Below, in pieces: positions 18,633-27,235 of a DNA stretch of 64,000 nucleotides. Numbering within the stretch: position 1 is the stretch's first letter; every line of letters begins with the position of its first letter. This DNA is from CALRWV02 sp943371965 (GTDB lineage Bacteria; Bacteroidota; JABWAT01): contig CALRWV020000001.1 of assembly GCA_943371965.1 (NCBI GenBank), forward strand, positions 558,001-622,000, written 5' to 3'. Both the position numbers and the translations under genes were made by a program. Below the pieces are notes generated by a model. That model searched no databases, was not told where the DNA came from, and was given only the letters and a program-made list of their open reading frames with translations.

Positions 18633-19169
18633 TTGACCGAATTCATCAATTCTATTTACCGGCAGATTCAGCTTTGGGATACCAAAATTATTCTTGAAGT
18701 TGTTTCCTGGCGGACAGATTCCAGAACCAAGTTTTTCAAACTGATGTCGATCATGGGTGATGGATATTTGTGGGCATTTCTTGGTGTTCTAGTCTGGTAT
18801 TTTGTGGGATATAATTCAGATTGGCTGAAAATGTGTTTGACTGCTTTTGCCATTGAGCTGATTTTCTATAAATTCATCAAACACTACACCACCCGCAGAC
18901 GGCCTTACCAACGGTATAAAATAATTGAAAATCTGGTTGAACCGATTGATAAATTCAGTTTTCCATCCGGTCACACTGCTGCAGCAACAGTTGCCGGAAT
19001 GATTTTCAGTTATGCTTTTTCATGGATTATTCCTGTTGCAATTATACTTTGTCTTCTGATCGGCTTTTCACGGATTTACCTCGGAGTTCATTATCTGTCT
19101 GATGTGATTATCGGGTTTCTTTTGGGTCAGTTCAGTTTCTGGATGGGATATTGGCTTTTTGCGGTGTGA
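18633..19169 (+). CDS. PAP2-superfamily lipid phosphatase 2
   Basis: The frame starts at TTG 18633, with GGGGAAG just upstream, and aligns with the start of the first paralogue (IYRQIQLWDTKIIL against LNRIQNWDDRMIL). The 178-aa product repeats the motifs KHYTTRRRPYQ, FPSGHTAAATVAG and SRIYLGVHYLSD and the LMSIMGDGYLW segment. About half of the residues match the first copy, so the duplication is not recent. Substrate preference is not evident. It could be co-opted for a different isoprenoid or phospholipid phosphate. Confidence 0.85.
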   Translation: MTEFINSIYRQIQLWDTKIILEVVSWRTDSRTKFFKLMSIMGDGYLWAFLGVLVWYFVGYNSDWLKMCLTAFAIELIFYKFIKHYTTRRRPYQRYKIIENLVEPIDKFSFPSGHTAAATVAGMIFSYAFSWIIPVAIILCLLIGFSRIYLGVHYLSDVIIGFLLGQFSFWMGYWLFAV

Positions 19170-19426
19170 GGATCACGGATTAGACGGATTAGGGGATTAC
19201 ACGGATTAATACAGAAATGAAATCCTAAAATCCGTTTATCTGATAAATCCTAATTCTGACTTACGAATTTTTTAATTAACTAAGACGGATTTTTGGAAAG
19301 AACCAACGGACATTACCTAAATTGAGATTGGTCGGATTACAGGATTATTGGATTAAATTTCAATAAAAAAATTAGTGAAATCCAATAATCCGCTTAATAC
19401 GTGATTTGTCCATTATTTACCCCTAT
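19170..19426. repeat. GGATTA-rich spacer with inverted repeat
   Basis: This spacer between convergent genes is built of degenerate copies of CACGGATTA (19174-19208) and of its complement (AATCCG…). It contains a perfect 13-bp inverted repeat, GGATTATTGGATT at 19342-19354 and its complement at 19379-19391. I see no gene in it. Confidence 0.65.
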
Positions 19427-20617
19427 TCACTTCTCAAAACCCCAAATCAGAAAATCATCCAGAACTGATGCCCATGTTTGCTGATTGTGTTGTCCACCTT
19501 GAACCTGAACGTAAACAAAATCCTGATTTTCGGTGTATCCCAAAGTGGTTAATTCCTTCATCAAATCTTTGGTGTCATCGATTGCGTCAATGAGTCCGTC
19601 ATTGTCACGGTCATCGGTTTCATCGTTGGTTCCGGCTTCGAACCAGAACTTCATTCCGGTGCGCTTGGTGCTGGTTCTAACCAGTTTGTGCATGATCTGT
19701 GACTGATTGATTTGTTCTCCTGTTGGGTTTGGACCTGAATTTCCGCGCCACCAGAATGAGCCCGAAAACGCACCAACTTTTCCGAACAGATTCGGTTTCA
19801 ACCACGAAATACTGAAAGCTGAAAGTCCGCCTAAAGAAGATCCCATAAACGCTGTATTTTCTGCACCGGTTTTTATTCTGTAATTCTGATTGAAATAAGG
19901 AAGAACTTCATCGGTTACAAATTTTGTGTATTCTTTCGCTTTGGTTCCAAGTTGTGTTCCGGACGTAAAACAGTTTACTGAATTTCCCAACGAATCAATA
20001 GTTCCGTATTCGTACAAACGGTTGGAAGAGTTATCAATCCCAACAACAATAATTTTTTCAATGGAGTTGTTTGCATATAAAGTTGCCAATGTGTTTTTGA
20101 AACCCAGTGAAGGAAAATCCTGACCATCATTGGCATAAAGTATTTTGTAATTTGAATTGATGTTAAATTCAGAAATGGTAAAAACTTCACTTTTCTCATT
20201 GTTTACATTTTCTGCATAAACGCTCAAAGTATGATTTCCAGTTGGAAAAGAAACCGTTTTGTTTGCCGGGAGTTTTTGAAATCCAACTTTGTTGATGGCG
20301 TAATAAATGGCTGAAATTCCGGTTGAAGTACTGTCAATTTCAATAGTGAGTTTGACTCGGATTGAAGTTGAATCATAATAATAGGGAAGCAGAACATGAA
20401 GCGTTCTTGAATTTTCCAAATTGGTTGACGCAAAATTCTTGACGTCTTTTTGAATGACCGAATTTGCTACGGAAGTTTCAATGACTTCATTCCATTTCAC
20501 ACTCAGAATTTTGGGTGAAGTTCCTGTTTCATCAGTTTTATTTTCCGTTGAGTTTTCACAAGCAAAAAGTGAAAAGCAAAGAAGAATTTGAAAGGTTAAA
20601 GAAAGATTTGTTTTCAT
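19427..20617 (-). CDS. lipoprotein esterase (Fes/esterase-D-like alpha/beta hydrolase)
   Basis: The 396-aa product has a lipoprotein signal (…LLCFSLFAC). Residues ~60-150 form a beta-rich domain, and the alpha/beta-hydrolase domain of the 'putative esterase' family (PF00756-type) follows. It carries the nucleophile elbow GSSLGG in AFMGSSLGGLSAF, an aspartate region (AGTNDETDDRDNDGL, unusually Asp-rich and perhaps metal-binding) and a catalytic-type histidine in QVQGGQHNQQTW. Relatives hydrolyse siderophore or acyl esters; the substrate here is unknown. The palindromic spacer 20655-20705 lies upstream. Confidence 0.8.
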   Translation of the reverse strand: MKTNLSLTFQILLCFSLFACENSTENKTDETGTSPKILSVKWNEVIETSVANSVIQKDVKNFASTNLENSRTLHVLLPYYYDSTSIRVKLTIEIDSTSTGISAIYYAINKVGFQKLPANKTVSFPTGNHTLSVYAENVNNEKSEVFTISEFNINSNYKILYANDGQDFPSLGFKNTLATLYANNSIEKIIVVGIDNSSNRLYEYGTIDSLGNSVNCFTSGTQLGTKAKEYTKFVTDEVLPYFNQNYRIKTGAENTAFMGSSLGGLSAFSISWLKPNLFGKVGAFSGSFWWRGNSGPNPTGEQINQSQIMHKLVRTSTKRTGMKFWFEAGTNDETDDRDNDGLIDAIDDTKDLMKELTTLGYTENQDFVYVQVQGGQHNQQTWASVLDDFLIWGFEK

Positions 20618-20654
20618 GGTTTATACTCGATTTTCTGAAGGAAAATTCCACCTT

Positions 20655-20706
20655 CCATAGGAATGCCTATGGCATAAATCCCCCTTTCGCAAAGGGGGTT
20701 AGGGGG
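20655..20706. repeat. double-palindrome spacer element
   Basis: Two hairpins lie in tandem: CCATAGG-aatg-CCTATGG (20655-20672) and CCCCCTTT-cgc-AAAGGGGG (about 20680-20698), followed by TTAGGGGG. The second half resembles the CCCCCTTC…AAAGGGGG end of the element at 58890-59018. It sits between two same-strand genes and might end transcription of the DUF1028 gene. Confidence 0.65.
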
Positions 20707-20715
20707 AATTGCATT

Positions 20716-21720
20716 TTATTTTTTCTTTGGAGCCTGATCCAGAATCTTTTTCATCATAACCTGATCATCAGGTAAAAGTCCAGCAGGAATTAATCTGGGT
20801 GTCAGTTCAATCCAATTTTTGTCTTTTTCGAACACTTTTTTGAACAGCGGAAGTGACTCATCAACTTTCCCAATAGAAGCGAGAGTCGCAGCATGCCAAA
20901 AAATCATTTCAAGATTTTCAGGAACCATTTTTTCAGCGGTTGAATAGGCGTTCATGGCTTCGTCAAATTTTCCGTGTTCAACAAAAACATCACCATCGTT
21001 CATGTAATTGTACGCTTTGTGAAGGTAAACCAGCCGTTTTAATTCTTTGATCGGATCTTCGGAATCTTCAACACGCAAATCCATTTTTCTGTCGATCCAC
21101 GGTTTTCCGGTATTGGTTCCGCTTACAATTAAAATTGCAGCCGATTGTTTTCCGCGGATATCGCCACCAACCGATTGGGCTGCTTCAAGGGCTGCCATCA
21201 TTCTATCCGACAAACTTCCTTTCGCTGCCTGAAATGCCTTTGCCATTGCATCGGGAACGAGATTGTTCAACATCAGATTTGCCTGAACAGAAAACTCTCC
21301 GGCTTTTACAATATTTCCAGCACCCTGAATGCAGTTTTTTCCGGTGTGTGAATTTACATTTCCCTTTGAATCCATCATCGCAACCTGACGGACTTCAGGA
21401 TGTTGATCTGCACTTAATAGTGCTTTCAACGCATAAGGAGCTGTTTTTCCACCCCGCATCAGTTCAATTCCCAAATAACCATAAGACGGATCAACGAACG
21501 ATTGTGTCGCCACAACTCCAACCCCAGCTTCGCCCCAAACTACACTCGGACCAACAGAAAACCAGTGCGATTGAACGGCAACACCCATTTCACCCGTAAC
21601 CGAATCACGGGCTACAATCGAAAAAGTGTGAAGCGGTCGGATGAGATTTTCCTGTGCGGAAAGGGTGAAAGTTGCGAATAGAAAATAGAGAATGGTTGAA
21701 GTGTAAAATTTTGATTTCAT
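20716..21720 (-). CDS. exported DUF1028 protein with C-terminal TPR-like region
   Basis: The 334-aa product has a signal peptide ending LSAQE and then the DUF1028 fold (HTFSIVARDSVTGEMGVAVQSHWFSVG … ATQSFVDPSYGYLGIELM), an Ntn-hydrolase-like family of uncertain activity. Residues ~235-330 add a helical region with two TPR-like repeats (GDVFVEHGKFDEAMNAYSTA and ATLASIGKVDESLPLFKKV). Its ATG shares four bases with the stop of the Fic gene (21717-21720), so the two are translationally coupled. Confidence 0.85.
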   Translation of the reverse strand: MKSKFYTSTILYFLFATFTLSAQENLIRPLHTFSIVARDSVTGEMGVAVQSHWFSVGPSVVWGEAGVGVVATQSFVDPSYGYLGIELMRGGKTAPYALKALLSADQHPEVRQVAMMDSKGNVNSHTGKNCIQGAGNIVKAGEFSVQANLMLNNLVPDAMAKAFQAAKGSLSDRMMAALEAAQSVGGDIRGKQSAAILIVSGTNTGKPWIDRKMDLRVEDSEDPIKELKRLVYLHKAYNYMNDGDVFVEHGKFDEAMNAYSTAEKMVPENLEMIFWHAATLASIGKVDESLPLFKKVFEKDKNWIELTPRLIPAGLLPDDQVMMKKILDQAPKKK

Positions 21721-22583
21721 TTTTTAAGTTTCCTTTTTAAATCTTCGATTTGTTTTTCAATTTCAGAGTTTTCCAGATCCAAACCTTTTACACCTTTGAT
21801 CATTAATTCCAAAGAGTTGACAAGTTGTTCTCCAATGTAAACAATAAACGGTTCCGTATTCCCACCATCAGCTTGTCTGAGTGCGATGAAATAATTTCCC
21901 TTGTCATTTGTTTTGATAATGGTTGGGGGAAATCCATGACTCATCAGAATCAGGTTCATTAAAATTCTGGTTACTCTTCCATTTCCATCATCGAACGGAT
22001 GAATCAAAATCATTTTGTAATGGAAAAGGGAAGCCAACAATACCGGATGAAGTTCTTTCTTTGAGTTTTCTGCATTGTACCAGTTCAACAAATCCATCAT
22101 TTTTGATGGTGTTTCCTGTGGTGTTGCAAAATAAAAAATTTCGCCGGTTGCAGTTTTAACATGATTCGGATCGGTCTTGTATTTCCCCGGCTGAATCAGT
22201 TTTTTTGTCGGTTTACCATCAGGAGTTAAAGCATCTTTTTCATACGGTTTTTTCAAAATCATCAAATTCAATTCACGAATAAAGGATTCTGTAATCGGGC
22301 GTTTTTCTTTAATGATTTCGTCAAGCAGTAAAATGGCTTCGTTGTGGCCTTCAATTTCCAGATGATCTTTAAGAGGTTTTCCATTAGCAGTAATTCCATG
22401 GAGCAGAAACGATTTGGTTTCACCAAATGTGAGCGAATTTCCTTCCAGGCTGTTTGAATGGTAGTTCCAGTCAAGCCGGAATTTCTGCATGATCCTTTGT
22501 TCCGTCTCAGAATCAATGGGTCTTAAGGAATCAAGTTCCTGTTTCAGTGAATCAATTTTGTCGATAAGTTCTTTTAGTTCCAT
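21717..22583 (-). CDS. Fic-domain AMPylator with built-in inhibitory motif
   Basis: The 288-aa protein has the Fic motif HPFDDGNGR starting at H195, which carries the catalytic histidine and the phosphate-binding loop for transfer of AMP to protein hydroxyls. Near the N-terminus S43-N-S-L-E47-G48 matches the inhibitory helix motif (S/T)xxxE(G/N), so it belongs to the class whose inhibition is intramolecular. That fits the lack of a separate antitoxin gene. A C-terminal region with a coiled coil (EIEKQIEDLKRKLKK) may mediate oligomerisation. No toxin-antitoxin partner is visible. Confidence 0.88.
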   Translation of the reverse strand: MELKELIDKIDSLKQELDSLRPIDSETEQRIMQKFRLDWNYHSNSLEGNSLTFGETKSFLLHGITANGKPLKDHLEIEGHNEAILLLDEIIKEKRPITESFIRELNLMILKKPYEKDALTPDGKPTKKLIQPGKYKTDPNHVKTATGEIFYFATPQETPSKMMDLLNWYNAENSKKELHPVLLASLFHYKMILIHPFDDGNGRVTRILMNLILMSHGFPPTIIKTNDKGNYFIALRQADGGNTEPFIVYIGEQLVNSLELMIKGVKGLDLENSEIEKQIEDLKRKLKK

Positions 22584-22649
22584 AATGTTTTAAATATACC
22601 ACATTCACAATTTTCATGAAAGAATAATCATTCGTCTAACAATAGCGAA

Positions 22650-22680
22650 TTGTATTAAATCTGTGAAAATTCTACCTTTG
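22650..22680 (+). promoter_or_regulatory. TTG-N20-TACCTTTG promoter of the rnhA operon
   Basis: TTG at 22650-22652 and TACCTTTG at 22673-22680 are 20 bp apart. The box lies 132 bp before rnhA, so the leader would contain the dispersed repeat at 22690-22800. Confidence 0.6.
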
Positions 22681-22689
22681 TGGAAAATA

Positions 22690-22800
22690 TAAAGACATTG
22701 GCACACTGATAACACGGTTTGGACAGATTTGCGCTGATAATTGAATATTAAGAAAATCTGTGAATATCTGTATGATCAGTGAAATCTGTGTGCGTATTGA
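22690..22800. repeat. AATCTGTG/ATCAG spacer repeat, inverted pair
   Basis: The complement of 22690-22740 reads TTATCAGCGCAAATCTGT and CGTGTTATCAGTGTGCC. The forward half at 22750-22795 reads AAAATCTGTGAATATCTGTA and GATCAGTGAAATCTGTG. Related single copies (AATCTGTGTYATCAG) occur at 34030-34045 and 38955-38970. Confidence 0.55.
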
Positions 22801-22812
22801 AAAAGGATTTCA

Positions 22813-23259
22813 GTGAAAAAAACGGTCATTTTATATACTGATGGAGCTTGTTCAGGAAATCCCGGTCCTGGAGGTTGGGCGGCAATTCTGATTTGGGGCG
22901 ATCACGAAAAGGAACTTTCGGGATTTGAACCCAAAACCACCAACAACCGCATGGAACTGATGGGCGTGATTTGCGGAATTGAATCGGTGAAAGAAACCTG
23001 TAAAATCAGAGTTCATTCCGACAGCAGTTACATCATCAATGCTTTTACTCAGGGTTGGCTTAATAACTGGCAACGGAACAACTGGAAAAAAGCAGATAAA
23101 AAACCAGTTGAAAATCAGGATTTGTGGCAACGGCTTTTAAGCGCAATTGATTCACAGAATCATGATATTGAATGGATAAAAGTTAAAGGTCACAGTACCG
23201 ATGAACTCAACAACCGTGCAGATGAATTGGCAGTTGGAGAAATCAAAAAACATGCGTAA
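22813..23259 (+). CDS. rnhA: ribonuclease HI
   Basis: The 148-aa protein starts at GTG 22813 with AAGGA upstream. It opens KKTVILYTDGACSGNPGPGG. The metal-binding residues D10, E48 (NNRMEL) and D70 (VHSDSSY) have the same numbering as in E. coli RNase HI; H127 (VKGHST) and D137 (NNRADELA) complete the site. It removes RNA from RNA-DNA hybrids such as Okazaki primers and R-loops. It is the first gene of a run to ackA and overlaps the next gene by 8 bp. Confidence 0.95.
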   Translation: MKKTVILYTDGACSGNPGPGGWAAILIWGDHEKELSGFEPKTTNNRMELMGVICGIESVKETCKIRVHSDSSYIINAFTQGWLNNWQRNNWKKADKKPVENQDLWQRLLSAIDSQNHDIEWIKVKGHSTDELNNRADELAVGEIKKHA

Positions 23260-24202
23260 TTATCTCATTATTTTGCTTGCGGTTTTATTTTTTTCGTGTT
23301 CAGATAAAAATGACCAGCCTGAAAATCCACTTCCTGTTCAGGCGGAAATAGTAAAGAATTTCAATCAGTTTGATTCCAATTTCGATGGTTTTGCGTATTT
23401 CGATGTTAAAGCAATGTCTGAAAAACCTGAGTTTGAAGAATTTTCCAAAACGGTTGATTTGAATTACAATGAGAAGTTGAAAAACTCCAAGCGGGATTTA
23501 TTCCAGTTATTGAAGGCTGTTGATTTTGATCCCTTAAAAGATGCAGAATCTTATTCCGCCGCTTTGTATGCCGGAGAATTGAAGAATGATTTTGCAGTTT
23601 CGGTAACTGGAAATTTTGATATCGAAAACTGGAAAAAAACAATGCGTGATTCCGGATGGACAAACTCAAAACTGACCGGTTCCAATTTGTGGATGACGGA
23701 TGTAAACAATCAGTATTATTTCAGGTTTTCAGATTCAAAAACTCTTGTTCTGACAACAAACCCATCGCTGATCATTTCGAATACAAAATCTTCCGAAAAG
23801 GTTCAAACGTTTCTTGATTCACGGTTTTCTGATTTAACACTCAGAAATCAGGGTGTGTTTTATTTTGCAGTTCCTGAAAACATCAACAAGAAAATGTTCA
23901 AGATGGATGGAAATAAGGGACTGAAGTTTGAAATGGATAAACCGCCCCGTGAAATCAAAGGGGTTTTCTATCTGCATGATGGCGCAAAATTGAGAAGTGA
24001 AGTTTCTTTCATTGATGAAGACGGACTTTTTGCTTCCTCACAACTCATCAAAATTCTTTTGGGATTTCAATCGATGAAATCATTTTTCAACAACGAAACT
24101 TCACTGATGGATTTTATGGATATTGACCGCAAAGATTCAACCATGACAGTGACGATTGATATTCCGCAGGACAAAATTTTAAAATTGGCTGATAAAAGAT
24201 AA
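23252..24202 (+). CDS. lipoprotein, unknown function
   Basis: The start is ATG 23252, inside the end of rnhA, because it gives a proper lipoprotein signal (MRNYLIILLAVLFFSC). The 316-aa product is mixed alpha/beta with charged segments, including FNQFDSNFDGFAYFDVKAMS near the start and a tandem pattern of ~100-residue units that resembles outer-surface substrate-trapping lipoproteins. I recognise no family or catalytic motif. It sits between rnhA and hydroxyacyl-CoA dehydrogenase and ends 9 bp before the latter. Confidence 0.75.
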   Translation: MRNYLIILLAVLFFSCSDKNDQPENPLPVQAEIVKNFNQFDSNFDGFAYFDVKAMSEKPEFEEFSKTVDLNYNEKLKNSKRDLFQLLKAVDFDPLKDAESYSAALYAGELKNDFAVSVTGNFDIENWKKTMRDSGWTNSKLTGSNLWMTDVNNQYYFRFSDSKTLVLTTNPSLIISNTKSSEKVQTFLDSRFSDLTLRNQGVFYFAVPENINKKMFKMDGNKGLKFEMDKPPREIKGVFYLHDGAKLRSEVSFIDEDGLFASSQLIKILLGFQSMKSFFNNETSLMDFMDIDRKDSTMTVTIDIPQDKILKLADKR

Positions 24203-24211
24203 AGGGAAAAA

Positions 24212-25120
24212 ATGACAGCAGGGTTATCACAATTCAAATCAACAACATCATCGAACAGCAATGAATTTATTGCTCAAATTGCCGTCATTGGTGGTGGAAC
24301 GATGGGTCAGGGAATCGCACAAACTGCAGCTTCAAATGGTATTGAAGTGATCATGATCGAAAAAAATGAAACGTTGGCTGCTTCAGCTCTGAAAAATCTG
24401 GAAGCCGGAATGTTGGCTGAAATTGAACGCTGGTCGTTGACGGTTGGTGAGAAAAAAGCGATTATGTCGCGAATCAAAATCAGTACAAACATGGAAGATA
24501 TCAAAAACTGTCCGTTTGTAATTGAAGCCATAACCGAAGATTTTGGAATCAAGAAACGTCTGTTTCATTTGCTGGATCAGAACTGTTCAGCAGAAACAAT
24601 TTTTATTTCAAATACATCAACTTTGAATCTTTCCAAGCTTGCAAATGAAACCAGTAGACCTGAAAAAGTGGTTGGAATGCATTTTCTCAATCCGGTTCCG
24701 AAAATTCCCCTTGTTGAACTGATACGTGCAACTCATACTTCCAATGAAACTTTCAACCGAGTAAAAGCATTTGCTGAAAATCAGCTTCAGAAAAAAGTGG
24801 TGGAAGTTTATGAATATCCGGGCTTTGTTACCACCAGAGTTATCATTCCGATGCTGAACGAAGCCATGTATGTTTTTGCGGAAGGAATTTCATCTGCTGA
24901 AGGAATTGATACTGCTATGAAATTGGGTTACGGTTTTCAGGTTGGTCCGTTGGCAATGGCTGATATGATGGGTTTGGACGACGTTCTGATGTGGGCAGAA
25001 CAATTATGGCAGCAATTGGGTGAACCTAAATACAGACCTGCACCTGTTTTGCGGAGAATGGTAAGGGAAGGTAAATTAGGGAAAAAAACCGGTGAAGGTT
25101 TCTTTAAATACGGTAACTGA
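24212..25120 (+). CDS. 3-hydroxyacyl-CoA dehydrogenase (HBD type)
   Basis: The 302-aa enzyme has an NAD-binding Rossmann start (AVIGGGTMGQGIAQTAASNG), the conserved FVIEAITEDFGIKKRLF and FISNTSTLNLSKLA segments, and the family signature VVGMHFLNPVPKIPLVELIR with the catalytic histidine. The C-terminal dimerisation domain ends LGKKTGEGFFKY. It oxidises 3-hydroxyacyl-CoA to 3-ketoacyl-CoA, or the reverse, in beta-oxidation or butyrate-type metabolism. It is a stand-alone single-domain form. The nearby ackA shares an acyl-CoA theme. GGAAAAA before the ATG is the likely binding site. Confidence 0.9.
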   Translation: MTAGLSQFKSTTSSNSNEFIAQIAVIGGGTMGQGIAQTAASNGIEVIMIEKNETLAASALKNLEAGMLAEIERWSLTVGEKKAIMSRIKISTNMEDIKNCPFVIEAITEDFGIKKRLFHLLDQNCSAETIFISNTSTLNLSKLANETSRPEKVVGMHFLNPVPKIPLVELIRATHTSNETFNRVKAFAENQLQKKVVEVYEYPGFVTTRVIIPMLNEAMYVFAEGISSAEGIDTAMKLGYGFQVGPLAMADMMGLDDVLMWAEQLWQQLGEPKYRPAPVLRRMVREGKLGKKTGEGFFKYGN

Positions 25121-25135
25121 TAAAGTGAGGCTGAA

Positions 25136-25681
25136 ATGTTAACAACTGAAAAAGTTAAACTGACTAACGAAGATTATGCAAAACTACCTGAAAATGCACC
25201 CTATCAACTAATCAATGGAGAATTGGTTATGTCACCTGCACCTTCAATTTATCACCAGCGAATTTCAAGAAAAATTCTCATCAAGTTCGATAACCACGTT
25301 GAAAGAAATAAATTGGGAGAAGTATTTGATGCACCGATTGATATCCTATTAGGTGAAACAGAAACATTTCAACCCGATATGGTTTTTGTCAGCAATGAAA
25401 ACAAATCACTTATTAAAGTTGCAAACATTGAAGGAACTCCAGATTTAATCGTGGAAATTCTTTCCCCATCAACTGCTTATTACGATTTGAAACACAAAAA
25501 AAATATATATGAACTTTCCGGCGTGAAAGAATATTGGATTGTTGATCCTATGGAAAAAACCGTTGAGATTTTCTTCAACGAAAACAAGAAATACACCCTG
25601 ATTGGAAATTATTCCAAAACTGAAATCTGCAAATCAAAACTTTTAACCGGATTCGAAATCTCACTTACAGAAATATTTTAA
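25136..25681 (+). CDS. Uma2-family putative restriction-like nuclease
   Basis: The 181-aa protein begins with the family pattern TNEDYAKLPENAPYQLINGELVMSPAPS and has the PD-(D/E)xK core: FQPDMVFV followed by PDLIVEILSPST and DLKHKKNIYELSGVKEYWIVDP. Uma2 (DUF820) proteins occur in many copies in cyanobacteria and related bacteria, and their substrate is not established. It has a GTGAGG upstream and touches ackA with a 1-bp gap, so it is an insert in the metabolic operon. Confidence 0.88.
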   Translation: MLTTEKVKLTNEDYAKLPENAPYQLINGELVMSPAPSIYHQRISRKILIKFDNHVERNKLGEVFDAPIDILLGETETFQPDMVFVSNENKSLIKVANIEGTPDLIVEILSPSTAYYDLKHKKNIYELSGVKEYWIVDPMEKTVEIFFNENKKYTLIGNYSKTEICKSKLLTGFEISLTEIF

Positions 25682-25682
25682 C

Positions 25683-26879
25683 ATGCTTATTCTTACCATC
25701 AACTGCGGCTCTTCATCAATCAAATACCAGGTCATTGAACCGGAAACAGAAGAAACTCTTGCCAAAGGTTCTGTTGAACGGATTGGGATGTCGGGTGCGA
25801 TTCTGAATCACCAAAAAGGCTCAGAACAGGCCATCAAAATTACCGGTGAAATTCTGGATCACATTCAGGCTATCGAATATATTTTGGGTGTACTGCTTTC
25901 AAAAAATCACGGCATCATCAAATCTGTCAATGAAATTGGAGCAGTTGGTCACCGAGTTGTTCATGGTGGTGAAACTTTCAAGGAATCTGCAATTATCAAT
26001 CAGGAAGTTATAAATGGAATCCGTGAGTGTATTGAACTTGCACCATTGCATAATCCGGCCAACCTGAAGGGAATTGATGCCGCCAATAGAAATCTTCAGG
26101 GAATTCCCCAAGTTGCTGTTTTTGATACAGCGTTTCATCAGACCATTCCCAAAACTGCTTTTCTTTATGGACTCCCGTATGTTCTTTACAAACGGCATAA
26201 AATCCGCCGTTACGGTTTTCATGGAACTTCCCATTTTTTTGTCAGCCGTAGATTATTTGAAATTTCAGATTTGAAAGAAGAGAATTCGAAAGTCATTACC
26301 ATTCATCTGGGAAATGGTTGTTCGATAACTGCAATTGAAAATGGAAAATCAATTGATACCTCGATGGGATTCACTCCTCTGGAAGGTCTGTTGATGGGAA
26401 CCAGAAGCGGAGATTTGGATGCTTCCGCCATTCTTTACATAATGGGAAAAGAAGAACTTACACTTTCGGCCGCTAATACTTTGTTGAACAAACATTCAGG
26501 ATTGATAGGGATTTCTGGAGTTTCAAGTGATATGCGTGAAATTATGTCCGAAATGGAAAATGGTGACCACAAAGCCAAGGTAGCTTTTGATATTTTCTGT
26601 TACCGAACAAAAAAATATATTGGAGCATACGCAGCAGCACTTGGTGGCATTGACGCTGTTGTTTTTACAGGTGGAATTGGTGAAAATTCATCCAAAGTTA
26701 GGGAAACTATACTTTCAGGTCTGGAATATTTGGGTCTTGAACTCAATCATCTTTCTAATGGAAGTAAAGAAAAAGAAAAAGTGATAACCACCGGAGCATC
26801 GAGGGTAAAGGCTTGGGTGATTCCAACTAATGAAGAGTTGGTTATTGCACGTGATACTTACCGGTTATTGAAGAATTAG
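25683..26879 (+). CDS. ackA: acetate kinase
   Basis: The 398-aa enzyme opens MLILTINCGSSSIKYQVIEP (phosphate-1 motif) and has the AVGHRVVHGGETF segment, the catalytic region FDTAFHQTIPKTAFLYGLP, the HLGNGCSITAI loop and the FTGGIGENSSKVRE adenosine motif. It interconverts acetate and acetyl phosphate with ATP. No phosphotransacetylase gene is next to it. ATG 25683 follows one base after the Uma2 stop, suggesting coupled translation. It converges on the CxLC gene with a 5-bp gap. Confidence 0.96.
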   Translation: MLILTINCGSSSIKYQVIEPETEETLAKGSVERIGMSGAILNHQKGSEQAIKITGEILDHIQAIEYILGVLLSKNHGIIKSVNEIGAVGHRVVHGGETFKESAIINQEVINGIRECIELAPLHNPANLKGIDAANRNLQGIPQVAVFDTAFHQTIPKTAFLYGLPYVLYKRHKIRRYGFHGTSHFFVSRRLFEISDLKEENSKVITIHLGNGCSITAIENGKSIDTSMGFTPLEGLLMGTRSGDLDASAILYIMGKEELTLSAANTLLNKHSGLIGISGVSSDMREIMSEMENGDHKAKVAFDIFCYRTKKYIGAYAAALGGIDAVVFTGGIGENSSKVRETILSGLEYLGLELNHLSNGSKEKEKVITTGASRVKAWVIPTNEELVIARDTYRLLKN

Positions 26880-26884
26880 ACAAC

Positions 26885-27235
26885 TTAAGCAAATTTTCCC
26901 TGAATCAATTCAATCAAATCTTTTTCTGATTTCATTGAATTGATTTCGATTTTTGATATAAATGTTTCAATCGTTCCATTCTCAAGTTTCAGTACAACCG
27001 GAAAGTCATATTCTGTGCTCCCGAATATTTTGATAAACTCGTTTTTGTGTAAAAACTCGATTTCAAATTGAAATTCTTTTATAAATTGAAGCCATTTTTG
27101 ACGGATAGAGAAAGTTGAATAAGTGATTTTGCACAGATTACAGGGATAGGTTTTTGGGGAAATTAACTTATGTATTGAATCTGAAACAGAGTTAAATAAC
27201 CCTGAATCAGCATTGTAAACAAATATCAATTTCAT
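26885..27235 (-). CDS. conserved small protein with CxLC motif, coupled to bshA
   Basis: The 116-aa product starts MKLIFVYNADSGLFNS and has the pair CNLC (residues ~33-36) in TYPCNLCKITYSTFSIRQKW. I recall this YNADSG…CxLC pattern from conserved uncharacterised proteins in other bacteria. Its size and N-terminal strand suggest a thioredoxin-like or metal-binding fold. Its ATG overlaps the bshA stop by 4 bp, so it is translated with the bacillithiol glycosyltransferase. A link to bacillithiol is possible but unproven. Confidence 0.75.
   Translation of the reverse strand: MKLIFVYNADSGLFNSVSDSIHKLISPKTYPCNLCKITYSTFSIRQKWLQFIKEFQFEIEFLHKNEFIKIFGSTEYDFPVVLKLENGTIETFISKIEINSMKSEKDLIELIQGKFA

Noticed and set aside
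25136..25681. Part of a restriction-modification system
   Set aside because: The Uma2 protein is alone, with no methylase or specificity gene, and sits in a metabolic operon.
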